Below are positions 44,039 through 52,502 of a DNA stretch of 64,000 bases, piece by piece (position 1 is the stretch's first letter; every line of letters begins with the position of its first letter). Origin of the DNA: Paenibacillus sedimenti (GTDB taxonomy: Bacteria > Bacillota > Bacilli > Paenibacillales > NBRC-103111). Location of the stretch: assembly GCF_014534655.1 (NCBI RefSeq), contig NZ_JACVVD010000001.1, positions 124,001-188,000 of the forward strand. The letters are read 5' to 3'. Below the pieces are notes generated by a model that saw only the letters and a list, made by a program, of their open reading frames with translations, had not been told where the DNA came from and did no database searches. The position numbers and the translations under genes were made by a program.

Positions 44039-45055
44039 TCACCGTGATGGAGAAAAAATCGGATGTGAAGTGGCGACGCTGATCGTTCGGAACTCTTTGC
44101 CGTAGTTTTTGGTCGGATCCCCTTCGCGATACGGCCGGCAAGAGCAATAGAAGTGATAAAGTACGCCCTGATGCGTAATGACGGACGGCTTATGGGCAAA
44201 TATGGAGTCGATGTCGCCCTCGGCGCCTACGCGAATGATCGGATCCGGATATTTCTCCCAATGTAAAAGATCGCTGGAAAGCGCAATTCCTTCTTGCGCT
44301 TTTTTATAGTTATAACCGAAGTAATACATGACCCACCGGTCGCGGTCCCGGTCATACAGCACACACGGATCGCTGGCAAATCCGGAGTCCCAGCCTTCCG
44401 GCGTAACGGGCAGGACAGGATTGTTCTCATATCTGTACCATTGTTTTAAATCCGTGGAGAAGGCGACGCCCGTCTGTTCGATCCATCGTCCCTTATTTTT
44501 ATTTTTGGCGTTGTAGAACAAATAAAACTTGCCTTCATGCTCAACGAGGCATTCTTTGTAGAGGCCTCCCTTTTCCCAATCAGCCCCTTCATCAGGGGTT
44601 AAGATCGGATCGGGACATCGGTGCCATTCGAGCAGCTGCTCATCTTTCGTCCAGGCGATTCCGATTTTGGCGGAGCCTTCTTCATAACCTTTTTCAGGAT
44701 ATGCGTGATACACCAGCCAATATTTGTCGTTCCATTTTTTCAATACAGGAGGGGCATCCAGTCGATTATCTTTTAAAATCCAGGTACCGGCAATATTGAC
44801 CGAATCCCAGGCCGCGTTTTCATTTCGTTTGAGAATGACGCTCCGGTGCTCCCAGTTAATGAGGTCATGGCTTACAGCCAAAGCCGTTTGATAACCGGTA
44901 CCGTCAAACCCCACATGCATCATATAAAACATGCCGTTATGTTGAAAAACGAACGGACAATCGACGGCGCGTTCATCAAAATTACCGGGCAACCCGGAAC
45001 CGACAAGAACCGGACTTCCAAGTTTATATGGCGTGAGATAAGGCTGAATATTCAA
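44039..45055 (-). CDS. Five-bladed beta-propeller glycosidase (GH43/GH130-like)
   Basis: A 338-residue cytoplasmic protein with the repeated blade pattern of GH43/GH32/GH130-type propellers: DCPFVFQHNGMFYMMHVGFD, LDAPPVLKKWNDKYWLVYHA, KECLVEHEGKFYLFYNAKN, FASDPCVLYDRDRDRWVMYY and KPSVITHQGVLYHFYCSCR. Acidic residues sit at the expected blade starts. The family number and substrate cannot be fixed by eye. It is the first gene of the minus-strand unit with GH78 and probably removes another sugar from the same oligosaccharide. It diverges from the plus-strand operon across a 220-bp gap. Confidence 0.8.
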   Translation of the reverse strand: MNIQPYLTPYKLGSPVLVGSGLPGNFDERAVDCPFVFQHNGMFYMMHVGFDGTGYQTALAVSHDLINWEHRSVILKRNENAAWDSVNIAGTWILKDNRLDAPPVLKKWNDKYWLVYHAYPEKGYEEGSAKIGIAWTKDEQLLEWHRCPDPILTPDEGADWEKGGLYKECLVEHEGKFYLFYNAKNKNKGRWIEQTGVAFSTDLKQWYRYENNPVLPVTPEGWDSGFASDPCVLYDRDRDRWVMYYFGYNYKKAQEGIALSSDLLHWEKYPDPIIRVGAEGDIDSIFAHKPSVITHQGVLYHFYCSCRPYREGDPTKNYGKEFRTISVATSHPIFSPSR

Positions 45056-45203
45056 CTTGACACGCTCCTCGTCATAACTGATTGGCGATAAATATTTCCA
45101 CTTAACGATATCTCATAATTCAGGTTACAATTATCCGCTTTCTTGCTGTGTGGGTGATTGTATCCGATATATAGGTCGATGCGATCTTAACATTCCCGCT
45201 GCA

Positions 45204-45232
45204 TTGACATCGACTATATGCGGGCGTAGGAT
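45204..45232 (+). promoter_or_regulatory. Sigma-A promoter of the plus-strand carbohydrate operon
   Basis: TTGACA (45204-45209), 17-bp spacer, TAGGAT (45227-45232). It predicts a start near 45239, just before the AAGGAGG of the alcohol dehydrogenase gene. Confidence 0.7.
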
Positions 45233-45274
45233 GAGGGGGAAATGAGGCGATATAGCTCGGAAGGAGGAGCTCGA

Positions 45275-46453
45275 GTGAAGGCCAATCACGGTTTCGTTCC
45301 ATATAAGTTCCAGACAGCAGGCAGCATTATTGCCGGACAAAACGCAATATCCGAACTAGTTCCACGGATTAAGATGCACGGTGATTTCCGGCATGCGGTG
45401 ATCGTAACGCAACCTTCGTTAAAAGCGATGGGGGTCATTGAGCGTATTGCCGATGAACTGAATCAGGCGGGAATATCCAGCAGATGTGTAACAGAGGTGA
45501 AACCGGAACCTACGGTCGATAATATTCGCGAAGTATACAGCAACATCTCCGCAGAACCTGTTGATTTGTTGATCGGAATCGGCGGGGGCAGCGTTCTCGA
45601 CGCAACGAAATTATTTTCCGTCTTGCTGACCGATCCGGTGGACGTGATGAGTCTGATCGGTACCGATCTCGTGTTGAGGCCGGGAATTCCGACGGTGTTG
45701 GTTCCGACGACTTCAGGCACCGGTTCCGAAGTGACGCCGAACGCGATTGTGACCATTCCCGAACAGGAATTGAAAATCGGTATCATAAGCAGGCACTTGC
45801 TGCCAATGATGGTCATAATCGATCCTGTATTGACGGTAAGTCTGCCGCAGGCCATCACGGCCGCAACGGGAATGGATGCGTTTACTCATGCACTGGAGTC
45901 TTATATATCGAATAAGGCCAATCCGATCAGCGATATGTTCGCTCTCGAATCGATTCGTTTAATTGCCGGCAGTTTGTGTAGAGCATACCATACCGGATCC
46001 GATCTTGAAGCGAGAGAGAACATGCTGCTCGGATCAATGTATGGCGGTATGGCGCTTAGCAGCGCCGGAACAGCGGCCGTGCATGCGCTGGCCTATCCGC
46101 TTGGAGGAAAATTCAACATTACCCACGGCGTCGCCAATTCGATGCTGCTGCCGCACGTCATGGCCTATAATATGGACGCCATACATGATCGGCTCGGTCA
46201 TGTCGCCCGCGCAATGGGGCTGCAAGATGGAATGGAGGGAGGGAATGCTTCCTCTGAAGCGGTTATCCGGCGGATTTTCGAGTGGACTGCGGAGATGCGC
46301 ATCCCGCAAAATTTGCGAGCATTCGGCGTTACAGAAGGGGATGTGGATGATTTGGCGGTTGCGGCTTCCAAGGTCACAAGGCTTTTACATAACAATCCCA
46401 AGCCAATGGATTTGGCGGCGATCAAGTCCATTTACCGTAAACTGCTTCCCTGA
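45275..46453 (+). CDS. Iron-dependent (group III) alcohol dehydrogenase
   Basis: A 392-residue NAD(P)-dependent dehydrogenase of the FucO/AdhB family. The nucleotide-binding motif is GIGGGSVLDATKL and the family signature is PTTSGTGSEVTPNAIVT. The metal-site helices are MDAFTHALESYIS and HALAYPLGGKFNITHGVANS. GTG 45275 with AAGGAGG at 45261-45267 is the start; an ATG 33 bases upstream lies before the ribosome site. As first gene of the operon with two DapA-like aldolases and alpha-L-fucosidases, a FucO-like lactaldehyde reductase role is possible. Oxidation of a sugar-acid intermediate is the alternative. Confidence 0.92.
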   Translation: MKANHGFVPYKFQTAGSIIAGQNAISELVPRIKMHGDFRHAVIVTQPSLKAMGVIERIADELNQAGISSRCVTEVKPEPTVDNIREVYSNISAEPVDLLIGIGGGSVLDATKLFSVLLTDPVDVMSLIGTDLVLRPGIPTVLVPTTSGTGSEVTPNAIVTIPEQELKIGIISRHLLPMMVIIDPVLTVSLPQAITAATGMDAFTHALESYISNKANPISDMFALESIRLIAGSLCRAYHTGSDLEARENMLLGSMYGGMALSSAGTAAVHALAYPLGGKFNITHGVANSMLLPHVMAYNMDAIHDRLGHVARAMGLQDGMEGGNASSEAVIRRIFEWTAEMRIPQNLRAFGVTEGDVDDLAVAASKVTRLLHNNPKPMDLAAIKSIYRKLLP

Positions 46454-46462
46454 CCTATGGGA

Positions 46463-46518
46463 AAAGGAGAGACTTTGAGCTATCGCTCAAAGATCCCTAT
46501 ATATAGGAGGAAGTCTCT
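46463..46518 (+). promoter_or_regulatory. Core hairpin of the dispersed repeat in the DUF1537 kinase leader (copy B)
   Basis: AAGGAGAGA plus stem CTTTGAGC (46473-46480), loop TATC, stem GCTCAAAG (46485-46492) and ATCCCTATAT match the core cassette of copy A, with compensated stem changes. AGAGACTT (46468-46475) can instead pair perfectly with AAGTCTCT (46511-46518), which lies between the AGGAGG (46505-46510) and the ATG. The two foldings exclude each other, so a translational switch is plausible. Confidence 0.6.
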
Positions 46519-47823
46519 ATGAAAGTTGCCGTCATTGCCGATGACTTTACGGGAGCGAGCGATACGGGCGTACAGTTTTCCAAACGCGGCCTGCAGGTAT
46601 GCGTGCTGCTTCAAAGCATGACCGAGACGGGGGGCGGGACGGAAGGAGACGTGCTCGTTCTTGATACCGACAGCCGGTCTCTTGACGCCGGATCTGCCTA
46701 TCTTCGAGCAGCGCAGGCTTCGCTGAAAGCTCAAGCTTTCGGAGCGGATCTCGTGCTGAAAAAAATCGACTCTACTTTGCGTGGGAATATTGGAGCCGAA
46801 ATCGATGCCGTGTATGATACTTTTCGTCCCGACTTCGTCATCATCGCGCCGTCATTTCCTGAAATGGGCAGGCTCGTCCGGCAAGGCACGCTGTATGTTC
46901 ATGGCATGCCCTTGCAGGATACCGAGTTCGCCCGCGATCCGAAAACGCCTGTAACCGGATCGTACATCCCCGATTTGCTGCGCAAGCAGACGAAGCGCCC
47001 TGTGGAAGTCATTCCATCCGCGCTCGTGGAGAAAGGGAGAAGCGGCCTGGAGCCGTTTCTGCGAAGCTGCATATCGCGGGGGAGCCGCTACTTCGTTGCC
47101 GATTCGGCCGATGATGGCGACCTGAGGCGTATGGTTTCCCTGATCGGGGTGATGCCTGATTCGGTCGTATGGGCCGGTTCGGCCGGTCTGGCTCGTCATT
47201 TGTCCGAGCAAGTCCCTGCCTCCCGTCAGCTCGAGCTACCGACAAACCGTAAAGCAGCAGGACCGGTTCTTGTCGTCATCGGCAGTGTCAGTTCAAGGTC
47301 ACGCCGCCAATTGGACGTTCTTTTGAGCCATCCTCGGGTCCGGGGCATACGAGTTGAGGCTTTCCGCCTCATTTCCGGGCAGTTGGAAAGGGAGCGGGAG
47401 TTGATTCATGCAGTAGGGCAAGCCGAACTTGCTTTATGTGCGAATTTTCATACGGTGATTTATGCGTCCGGGGATCGGGAAGACATTCGGCTTGCGCAAG
47501 AAACCGGCAGGCGAAACGGACTGGATACGCAGCAAGTCAGTGATGAGGTAGCCCGGGCATTAGGTGAATCCGTATCCAGGCTGCTGCAACGCGCCGGGGT
47601 ATGCGGCATTATTATGACCGGAGGCGATACCGCCAAACAAATATGCGCCGCTCTTCAAACGAACGAGTTCCGTTTGGTTGACGAGGTGGAAAGCGGCATA
47701 CCGGCCGGGCTGCTCGTGATGGACAAACCGCTTCCGGCGGTTACCAAAGCGGGGGGATTCGGTTCCGATCATGCGCTGGTGAGCGCGCTGGAATTATTGA
47801 ATAGAGGGATAGGGACGCGATGA
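46519..47823 (+). CDS. DUF1537 four-carbon acid sugar kinase (OtnK/DtnK type)
   Basis: A 434-residue kinase that phosphorylates sugar acids such as D-threonate or erythronate derivatives. The N-terminal domain starts MKVAVIADDFTGASDTGVQF, the hallmark of the family, and has KKIDSTLRGNIGAEIDA. The C-terminal nucleotide-binding domain has VCGIIMTGGDTAKQICAAL and GFGSDHAL near the end. It overlaps the PdxA2-type gene by four bases (ATGA). This pairing is the established route from 4-carbon sugar acids: phosphorylation, then oxidation/decarboxylation to dihydroxyacetone phosphate. The exact acid is not determined by sequence. Translation may be governed by the leader hairpin at 46463-46518. Confidence 0.92.
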   Translation: MKVAVIADDFTGASDTGVQFSKRGLQVCVLLQSMTETGGGTEGDVLVLDTDSRSLDAGSAYLRAAQASLKAQAFGADLVLKKIDSTLRGNIGAEIDAVYDTFRPDFVIIAPSFPEMGRLVRQGTLYVHGMPLQDTEFARDPKTPVTGSYIPDLLRKQTKRPVEVIPSALVEKGRSGLEPFLRSCISRGSRYFVADSADDGDLRRMVSLIGVMPDSVVWAGSAGLARHLSEQVPASRQLELPTNRKAAGPVLVVIGSVSSRSRRQLDVLLSHPRVRGIRVEAFRLISGQLERERELIHAVGQAELALCANFHTVIYASGDREDIRLAQETGRRNGLDTQQVSDEVARALGESVSRLLQRAGVCGIIMTGGDTAKQICAALQTNEFRLVDEVESGIPAGLLVMDKPLPAVTKAGGFGSDHALVSALELLNRGIGTR

Positions 47824-48839
47824 AACCAATAATCGGAATCACGATGGGCGATGCCAGCGGCATCGGACCGGAAATTATTGTGAAAGCGCTGCATAACGTT
47901 CATGTTTACGAAACGTGCCGGCCGCTAGTGATCGGCGATCCTGTCATGCTGGAACGCGCGCTCCGCATCGTCGGCGGTTCGGCATCAATTCGCACCGTAG
48001 AGGAGCCCTTGGAAGGGCGTTACACGCACGGTAGTATCGATTGCCTGGATATGCGTCTGCTGCCGCAGGGCCTGCCTTTCGGACAAGTAAGCGCCGAAGC
48101 CGGGCATGCAGCTTACAAGTTCGTCGAGAAAGCGGTGGAGTTAGCGGCCAGCGGACAAATTGACGCTATTTGCACGGCACCGTTGAATAAGGAGGCTTTG
48201 CACAAAGGCGGCCATCTGTATCCGGGTCATACCGAAATATTGGCCGGGTTGACCCGCACTGAAGATTACTCCATGATGCTTTCAGCCCCGAAGCTGAAGG
48301 TCATCCATTTGACCACTCACCTCGGTCTTATACAGGCGATCGAGTCGATCGATCCGAATCGGACGTACAAGGTGATCATGCTGGCGCATGAGACGCTGCG
48401 GAGGGCAGGCAATGATCGTCCGCGAATTGCCGTCTGCGGCATCAATCCGCACGCGGGAGAGAACGGCTTATTCGGTAACGGCGAGGAAGAAGAGAAGTTG
48501 ATTCCCGGCATTATGCGGGCAGTGGAAGAAGGCGTGGACGTTACCGGGCCTTATCCGGCAGATACGTTGTTTTACAGAGCGGTGCGCGGAGATTTCGATA
48601 TGGTAGTGGCTTGTTATCACGATCAAGGTCATGTACCTATCAAAGTGATGGGCATTGAGGCCGGAGTCAATATTACGGTCGGCTTAAACGGAGGCATCGT
48701 CCGAACTTCGGTCGATCATGGGACGGCTTTTGACATTGCCGGTACCGGCTTGGCGGATGAACGAAGCATGCTTGAAGCGATCCGTTCCGCCGTCGAGCTT
48801 GCGCCCAGACAGAATGAGAACCGCAGGCAGCTTTATTGA
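47820..48839 (+). CDS. PdxA2-type 4-phospho-sugar-acid dehydrogenase
   Basis: A 339-residue member of the PdxA family, NAD-dependent and metal-assisted: ITMGDASGIGPEIIVKAL, PGHTEILAGLT, CGINPHAGENGLFG, GPYPADTLFYRA, CYHDQGHVPIKVMG and SVDHGTAFDIAGTG. The metal-binding histidines in GHTE, YHDQGH and DHGTAFD are present. Beside a DUF1537 kinase it most likely is the catabolic 4-phospho-D-threonate/erythronate 3-dehydrogenase rather than the pyridoxine enzyme. Its start overlaps the kinase stop. Confidence 0.92.
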   Translation: MKPIIGITMGDASGIGPEIIVKALHNVHVYETCRPLVIGDPVMLERALRIVGGSASIRTVEEPLEGRYTHGSIDCLDMRLLPQGLPFGQVSAEAGHAAYKFVEKAVELAASGQIDAICTAPLNKEALHKGGHLYPGHTEILAGLTRTEDYSMMLSAPKLKVIHLTTHLGLIQAIESIDPNRTYKVIMLAHETLRRAGNDRPRIAVCGINPHAGENGLFGNGEEEEKLIPGIMRAVEEGVDVTGPYPADTLFYRAVRGDFDMVVACYHDQGHVPIKVMGIEAGVNITVGLNGGIVRTSVDHGTAFDIAGTGLADERSMLEAIRSAVELAPRQNENRRQLY

Positions 48840-48891
48840 AAATAAACCGCATCCCGATTTATTCGGAATAAGGTAAAGAAGGAGAGATCGT

Positions 48892-49794
48892 ATGGAACGT
48901 ATGCTGCAGCCTTCAGGCGTCATTCCCGCCATGGTTACGCCTTTCGACGCCGATCACCATATAGACGAAGCCGCTTTGCGGCGATTAACCCGCAGGCTTA
49001 TCGAAGCGGACGTGCATGGCTTATTTTGTCTCGGTACGAATGGTGAATTTTTTTCCTTATCGTTCGAGGAGAAACTTCGGGTCGCCGAGATTGTTATCGA
49101 GGAAGCACATGGGCGGCTTCCGGTCTATGTAGGAGCAGGATGCGCAAGTACGAATGAATCCGTCCAACTGGCCGTACAATTGGAGCGGATGGGGGCCGAT
49201 GCGTTATCCGTCATTACGCCGTATTTTTTGACGTATACGCAGCAGGAACTGGCCGATCATTTTCTTACAGTTGCGGACGCGACGGTGCTTCCCGTCCTTC
49301 TGTACAACATCCCGGCGAGGACCGGCAACTCCCTTCAGCCCCGGACGGTGAAGGAGCTGAGCACTGTGCCTAACATCGTCGGGATCAAAGACAGCAGCGG
49401 CAGTTTCGATACGATTTTGCAATATATAGAGTTCGCAGGTCAGGATTTTGCCGTGTTGGCGGGTACGGATTCTTTAATCTTGCCGACGCTGATGGCCGGC
49501 GGACATGGAGCCATTGCTGCAACGGCCAACGTATTTCCGGAGACCGTCAGGTCCATCTACGAATTATGGATGCAAGGGAAGCCGGAAGAAGCGGAATATT
49601 CACAGCGGAAGCTGCGTGCATTGCGCAGCTCGTTTTCGCTTGGGACGCTGCCGTCCGTGCTGAAGGAAGCCATGTGCATGATCGGGTTGCCTGCGGGGCA
49701 GCCTCGCCTGCCGGTACAACCGCTGAGCCCATTAGCCAAAGCGGAGCTTAGAAGCGTAATGGATCGTTATATGGAAGAAGGCGTCATCGCATGA
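48892..49794 (+). CDS. DapA/N-acetylneuraminate-lyase family aldolase 1
   Basis: A 300-residue class I aldolase with the DHDPS/NAL TIM-barrel pattern: GVIPAMVTPFDADHHIDEAA, FCLGTNGEFFSLSFEEKL, Tyr in LLYNIPARTG and the Schiff-base lysine in VGIKDSSGSF. GTNGE instead of the dipicolinate-synthase GTTGE points to a catabolic 2-keto-3-deoxy sugar acid aldolase or dehydratase rather than lysine synthesis. It follows the PdxA2-type gene by 52 bp with AAGGAG upstream, in the same operon. Confidence 0.9.
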   Translation: MERMLQPSGVIPAMVTPFDADHHIDEAALRRLTRRLIEADVHGLFCLGTNGEFFSLSFEEKLRVAEIVIEEAHGRLPVYVGAGCASTNESVQLAVQLERMGADALSVITPYFLTYTQQELADHFLTVADATVLPVLLYNIPARTGNSLQPRTVKELSTVPNIVGIKDSSGSFDTILQYIEFAGQDFAVLAGTDSLILPTLMAGGHGAIAATANVFPETVRSIYELWMQGKPEEAEYSQRKLRALRSSFSLGTLPSVLKEAMCMIGLPAGQPRLPVQPLSPLAKAELRSVMDRYMEEGVIA

Positions 49795-49813
49795 ACCGAA
49801 AGGAGCTGAGGTA

Positions 49814-50731
49814 ATGTTTGTGAATATTCCGAAAGGGGTTTGGCCAACGATGGTGACGCCATTCACCGATGCCGGCGAAGTGGATTACGGAGCATTGGAG
49901 CATCTGATTGAGTGGTACATTAACCAAGGGGTACACGGCCTGTTTGCGGTATGCCAATCAAGCGAAATGTTTTATTTGACTTTGGAGGAGCGACTGCGCA
50001 TTGCGCGGTTCGTCACGGGTCAAGCGGCAGGCCGGGTTCCGGTCATTGCTTCGGGCCATATCTCCGATTCGTTTGAGGAGCAGGCCGATGAGCTGCAGAG
50101 GGTGGCGGAGACTGGGGTTCAGGCGGTCGTGTTAGTCAGCAACCGGCTGGCCGGACCGGATGAATCCGATGAAATCTGGTTGGGCCGCGTCCTGCAGTTG
50201 ATTGACCGTGTCCCGGATGTGCCGCTGGGCATTTACGAATGTCCTTATCCGTACAAAAAGCTCCTGTCCCCCCAATTGCTAAAGCAATGTGCGGATACGG
50301 GCAGGTTCGCTTTTCTCAAGGATACGTGCTGCGATTTGCGGCAAATTGCCGCGAAAATCGATGCAGTGAAAGGGACTCCGCTCCAAATATTCAATGCGAA
50401 TTCAGCGACGCTGCTCGCATCGTTACGTTTGGGGGCGGCCGGCTTCAGCGGGGTGATGGCCAATTTTCATCCCGATATGTATGTGCGGCTGACCGAGCGC
50501 TGGCGCGAGGAACCGTCAACGGCGGAAACGATTCAGTCGTTCGTTGGGGCAGCGTCATTGGTGGAGCTGCAAATGTATCCCGTCAACGCAAAATATCATC
50601 TCCGCAGCAGGGGGTTGCCGGTTTCACTGCACTGCCGCTCCAAAGATGCCGGCGCTTTCAGGGATAATCATAAGCTTGAAGTAGAGCAGCTCGATGCTCT
50701 GTATCGGCTGGTCAAGCGGCAGCTTGCATAA
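49814..50731 (+). CDS. DapA/N-acetylneuraminate-lyase family aldolase 2 (divergent)
   Basis: A 305-residue paralogue of the preceding aldolase: GVWPTMVTPFTDAGEVDYGA, FAVCQSSEMFYLTLEERLRI in place of the GTNGE loop, LGIYECPYPYKK with Tyr at the usual catalytic position, and the Schiff-base lysine in FLKDTCCD. The changed substrate loop (CQSSE) suggests a different carboxylate-binding mode and therefore a different keto-acid. It lies 19 bp after aldolase 1. Such tandem, divergent pairs occur in sugar-acid catabolic clusters. The substrate is unknown. Confidence 0.85.
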   Translation: MFVNIPKGVWPTMVTPFTDAGEVDYGALEHLIEWYINQGVHGLFAVCQSSEMFYLTLEERLRIARFVTGQAAGRVPVIASGHISDSFEEQADELQRVAETGVQAVVLVSNRLAGPDESDEIWLGRVLQLIDRVPDVPLGIYECPYPYKKLLSPQLLKQCADTGRFAFLKDTCCDLRQIAAKIDAVKGTPLQIFNANSATLLASLRLGAAGFSGVMANFHPDMYVRLTERWREEPSTAETIQSFVGAASLVELQMYPVNAKYHLRSRGLPVSLHCRSKDAGAFRDNHKLEVEQLDALYRLVKRQLA

Positions 50732-50755
50732 CAATTTAAACGAGGAGGCGTTATT

Positions 50756-51400
50756 GTGCCGTTTAAAGCTAAGGACAGAATTGTGTTTATCGGCGATAGC
50801 ATCACCGACAAAGGAAGAAAGAAAGACCCCCTGAAGCTGGGATCGGGATATGTTCGCTTGATTCACGATTATCTCACGGCGGTTTACCCGCAGCTAGGGT
50901 TGAAAATCATCAATGAGGGCGTATCCGGCAACCGCGTCATCGATTTGGAGAAAAGATGGACGCTTGATGTGCTCGATCATCAGCCGCAGTGGGTATCGGT
51001 TTCCATCGGCATCAATGACGTATGGCGTCAACTGGATTCGCCGGATGCGGAACAAGTATACCCTGATAAGTTCGAAGCGGTATACAGCAAGCTGCTCGAG
51101 CAAACGAAACAAATCCCTGATTGCCGGGCGATCCTCATGCAGCCGACGGTCATCAAGGAGTATCCGAATGCGACGGGAAACCAGCTGCTGAGGCCATACG
51201 TGGACATCGTTAATCGGCTGGCGGAACAATACGATGCTGTCATAGTGCCCACACATCTGGCATTTGTCGATTTCATTCGGCTTGAAACGGGCCAGGATTT
51301 AACGACCGACGGCGTACATATGAATCCGTTAGGAGATATGCTGATGGCCACGACATGGTTGAAGGCCGTAGTAGGATCTACTATCGGGGCCAGGCATTGA
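50756..51400 (+). CDS. SGNH/GDSL-family esterase
   Basis: A 214-residue intracellular hydrolase with block I IVFIGDSITDKGR (nucleophilic Ser), block II Gly in SGNRVIDLE, block III GINDVWRQLD and block V DGVHMNPLGD (Asp and His of the triad). This matches TesA/rhamnogalacturonan acetylesterase-like SGNH enzymes. In a cluster full of exo-glycosidases it probably removes acetyl groups from the imported oligosaccharide. The start is GTG 50756 after GAGGAGG. Confidence 0.88.
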   Translation: MPFKAKDRIVFIGDSITDKGRKKDPLKLGSGYVRLIHDYLTAVYPQLGLKIINEGVSGNRVIDLEKRWTLDVLDHQPQWVSVSIGINDVWRQLDSPDAEQVYPDKFEAVYSKLLEQTKQIPDCRAILMQPTVIKEYPNATGNQLLRPYVDIVNRLAEQYDAVIVPTHLAFVDFIRLETGQDLTTDGVHMNPLGDMLMATTWLKAVVGSTIGARH

Positions 51401-51703
51401 AGGAGGCAGCCGACTCGGGCGGGACCGCGGAGAAGATGCGGGGGTTGGCGCGCCGGCGTGAGGCTGCAAAGATGTTTATCATCGTTAGAGGAGCGCTGAC
51501 CGCGAGGTGGGGCGCCGCTAACGATGTTTTTCATTTTTACAGCCGAGGAAGGGGAGGATAGGCGCATGTGAAGCGCGTCGCCTATATATATGATAAATTC
51601 AGCCTATAATGGGTAGCCGGCTTTCTTGTAAACTGATCATGAACTCAATTCCGCACATACGGGAGAAAACACAAAGCACTCGACGTTTAAGGGGAGAATC
51701 GCA
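51401..51703 (+). terminator. Gap with terminator-like hairpin and SDR leader
   Basis: CATCGTTAG (51480-51488) pairs with CTAACGATG (51518-51526) across a GC-rich loop, followed by TTTTTC. It may separate the upstream part of the operon from the SDR gene. TATATATATGATAAAT near 51582-51597 could contribute a new -10. No gene is supportable here. Confidence 0.5.
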
Positions 51704-52474
51704 TTGAGACTGGATCGCAAGGTAGCCGTTATTACCGGGGCGGCTTCCGGAATCGGAGAGGCTATCGCCAAGAGATTCGCCGAAGAAGGGGCTAGTGTCA
51801 TGGTCAATGACATCTCGGAAGAGGGCGAACGGGTTGTCGAAGAGATCGGTAAAGCGGGCGGCAAAGCCGCATTTGTCCGTGCAGACATACGTATCGAAAC
51901 GAACGTGATCGCGCTGATGGAAGCCGCTAAGCGGCATTTCGGAGGGCTTCATATTCTCGTCAACAATGCCGGGGTCAGCTGTCATACGAACGTCGTAACG
52001 GCTGACGATGAGGTTTGGGAACACGTGATGAATTTAAATTTGAAAAGCGCATGGTACTGCTGCAAGCATGCGATTCCGATCATGATGGAGCATGGGGGAG
52101 GCAGCATCATCAACATCGGTTCGACCCATGTTTTCCGTACGCAGAAAGGGCATTTCCCGTATCACTCTTCCAAAGCGGGCATGTTGGCTATGGCTCAAGG
52201 GATATGTGTCGACTTCTCAGGGCGGGGTATTCGCGCGAATACGATCAGTCCGGGGTATATCGAAACGCCGCTCGCCGAGAAATACTTGCAGTCGTATCCG
52301 AATCGGGAGCAAAAGCTGGGTGCCATGCTTGCGACGCATCCGGTCGGACGTTTCGGGAAGCCGTCCGACGTGGCGAATGCGGCGCTGTTTCTCGCTTCCG
52401 ATGAAGCGGGATTCATCGCCGGTGCTAACCTTGTCGTGGACGGGGGCAGGTCTGTCCTGCAGATTTTCGATTAA
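51704..52474 (+). CDS. Short-chain dehydrogenase/reductase
   Basis: A 256-residue classical SDR: TGAASGIGEAI cofactor loop, NNAGVS, catalytic Ser in NIGSTH, YHSSK (Tyr-x3-Lys) and C-terminal GANLVVDGGR. The start is TTG 51704 after AAGGGGAG; no ATG is in position. An acidic residue after beta-2 (VNDISEEG) suggests NAD(H) preference. Placed between sugar-acid enzymes and alpha-L-fucosidases, it could be a sugar 1-dehydrogenase, for example for L-fucose or L-rhamnose; this is inference. Confidence 0.92.
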   Translation: MRLDRKVAVITGAASGIGEAIAKRFAEEGASVMVNDISEEGERVVEEIGKAGGKAAFVRADIRIETNVIALMEAAKRHFGGLHILVNNAGVSCHTNVVTADDEVWEHVMNLNLKSAWYCCKHAIPIMMEHGGGSIINIGSTHVFRTQKGHFPYHSSKAGMLAMAQGICVDFSGRGIRANTISPGYIETPLAEKYLQSYPNREQKLGAMLATHPVGRFGKPSDVANAALFLASDEAGFIAGANLVVDGGRSVLQIFD

Positions 52475-52502
52475 CAACAGTGAAGAACGAGGGGGAGAGC
52501 TA

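Noticed and set aside
51355..51561. 68-codon frame after the SGNH gene
   Set aside because: Overlaps the SGNH 3' end and a terminator-like hairpin, with low-complexity composition and no family resemblance.
52092..52502. 5' extension of the GH29 frame to 52092
   Set aside because: It overlaps the SDR gene in another frame; the GH29 family begins at ATG 52503, which has its own GGGGGAG site.
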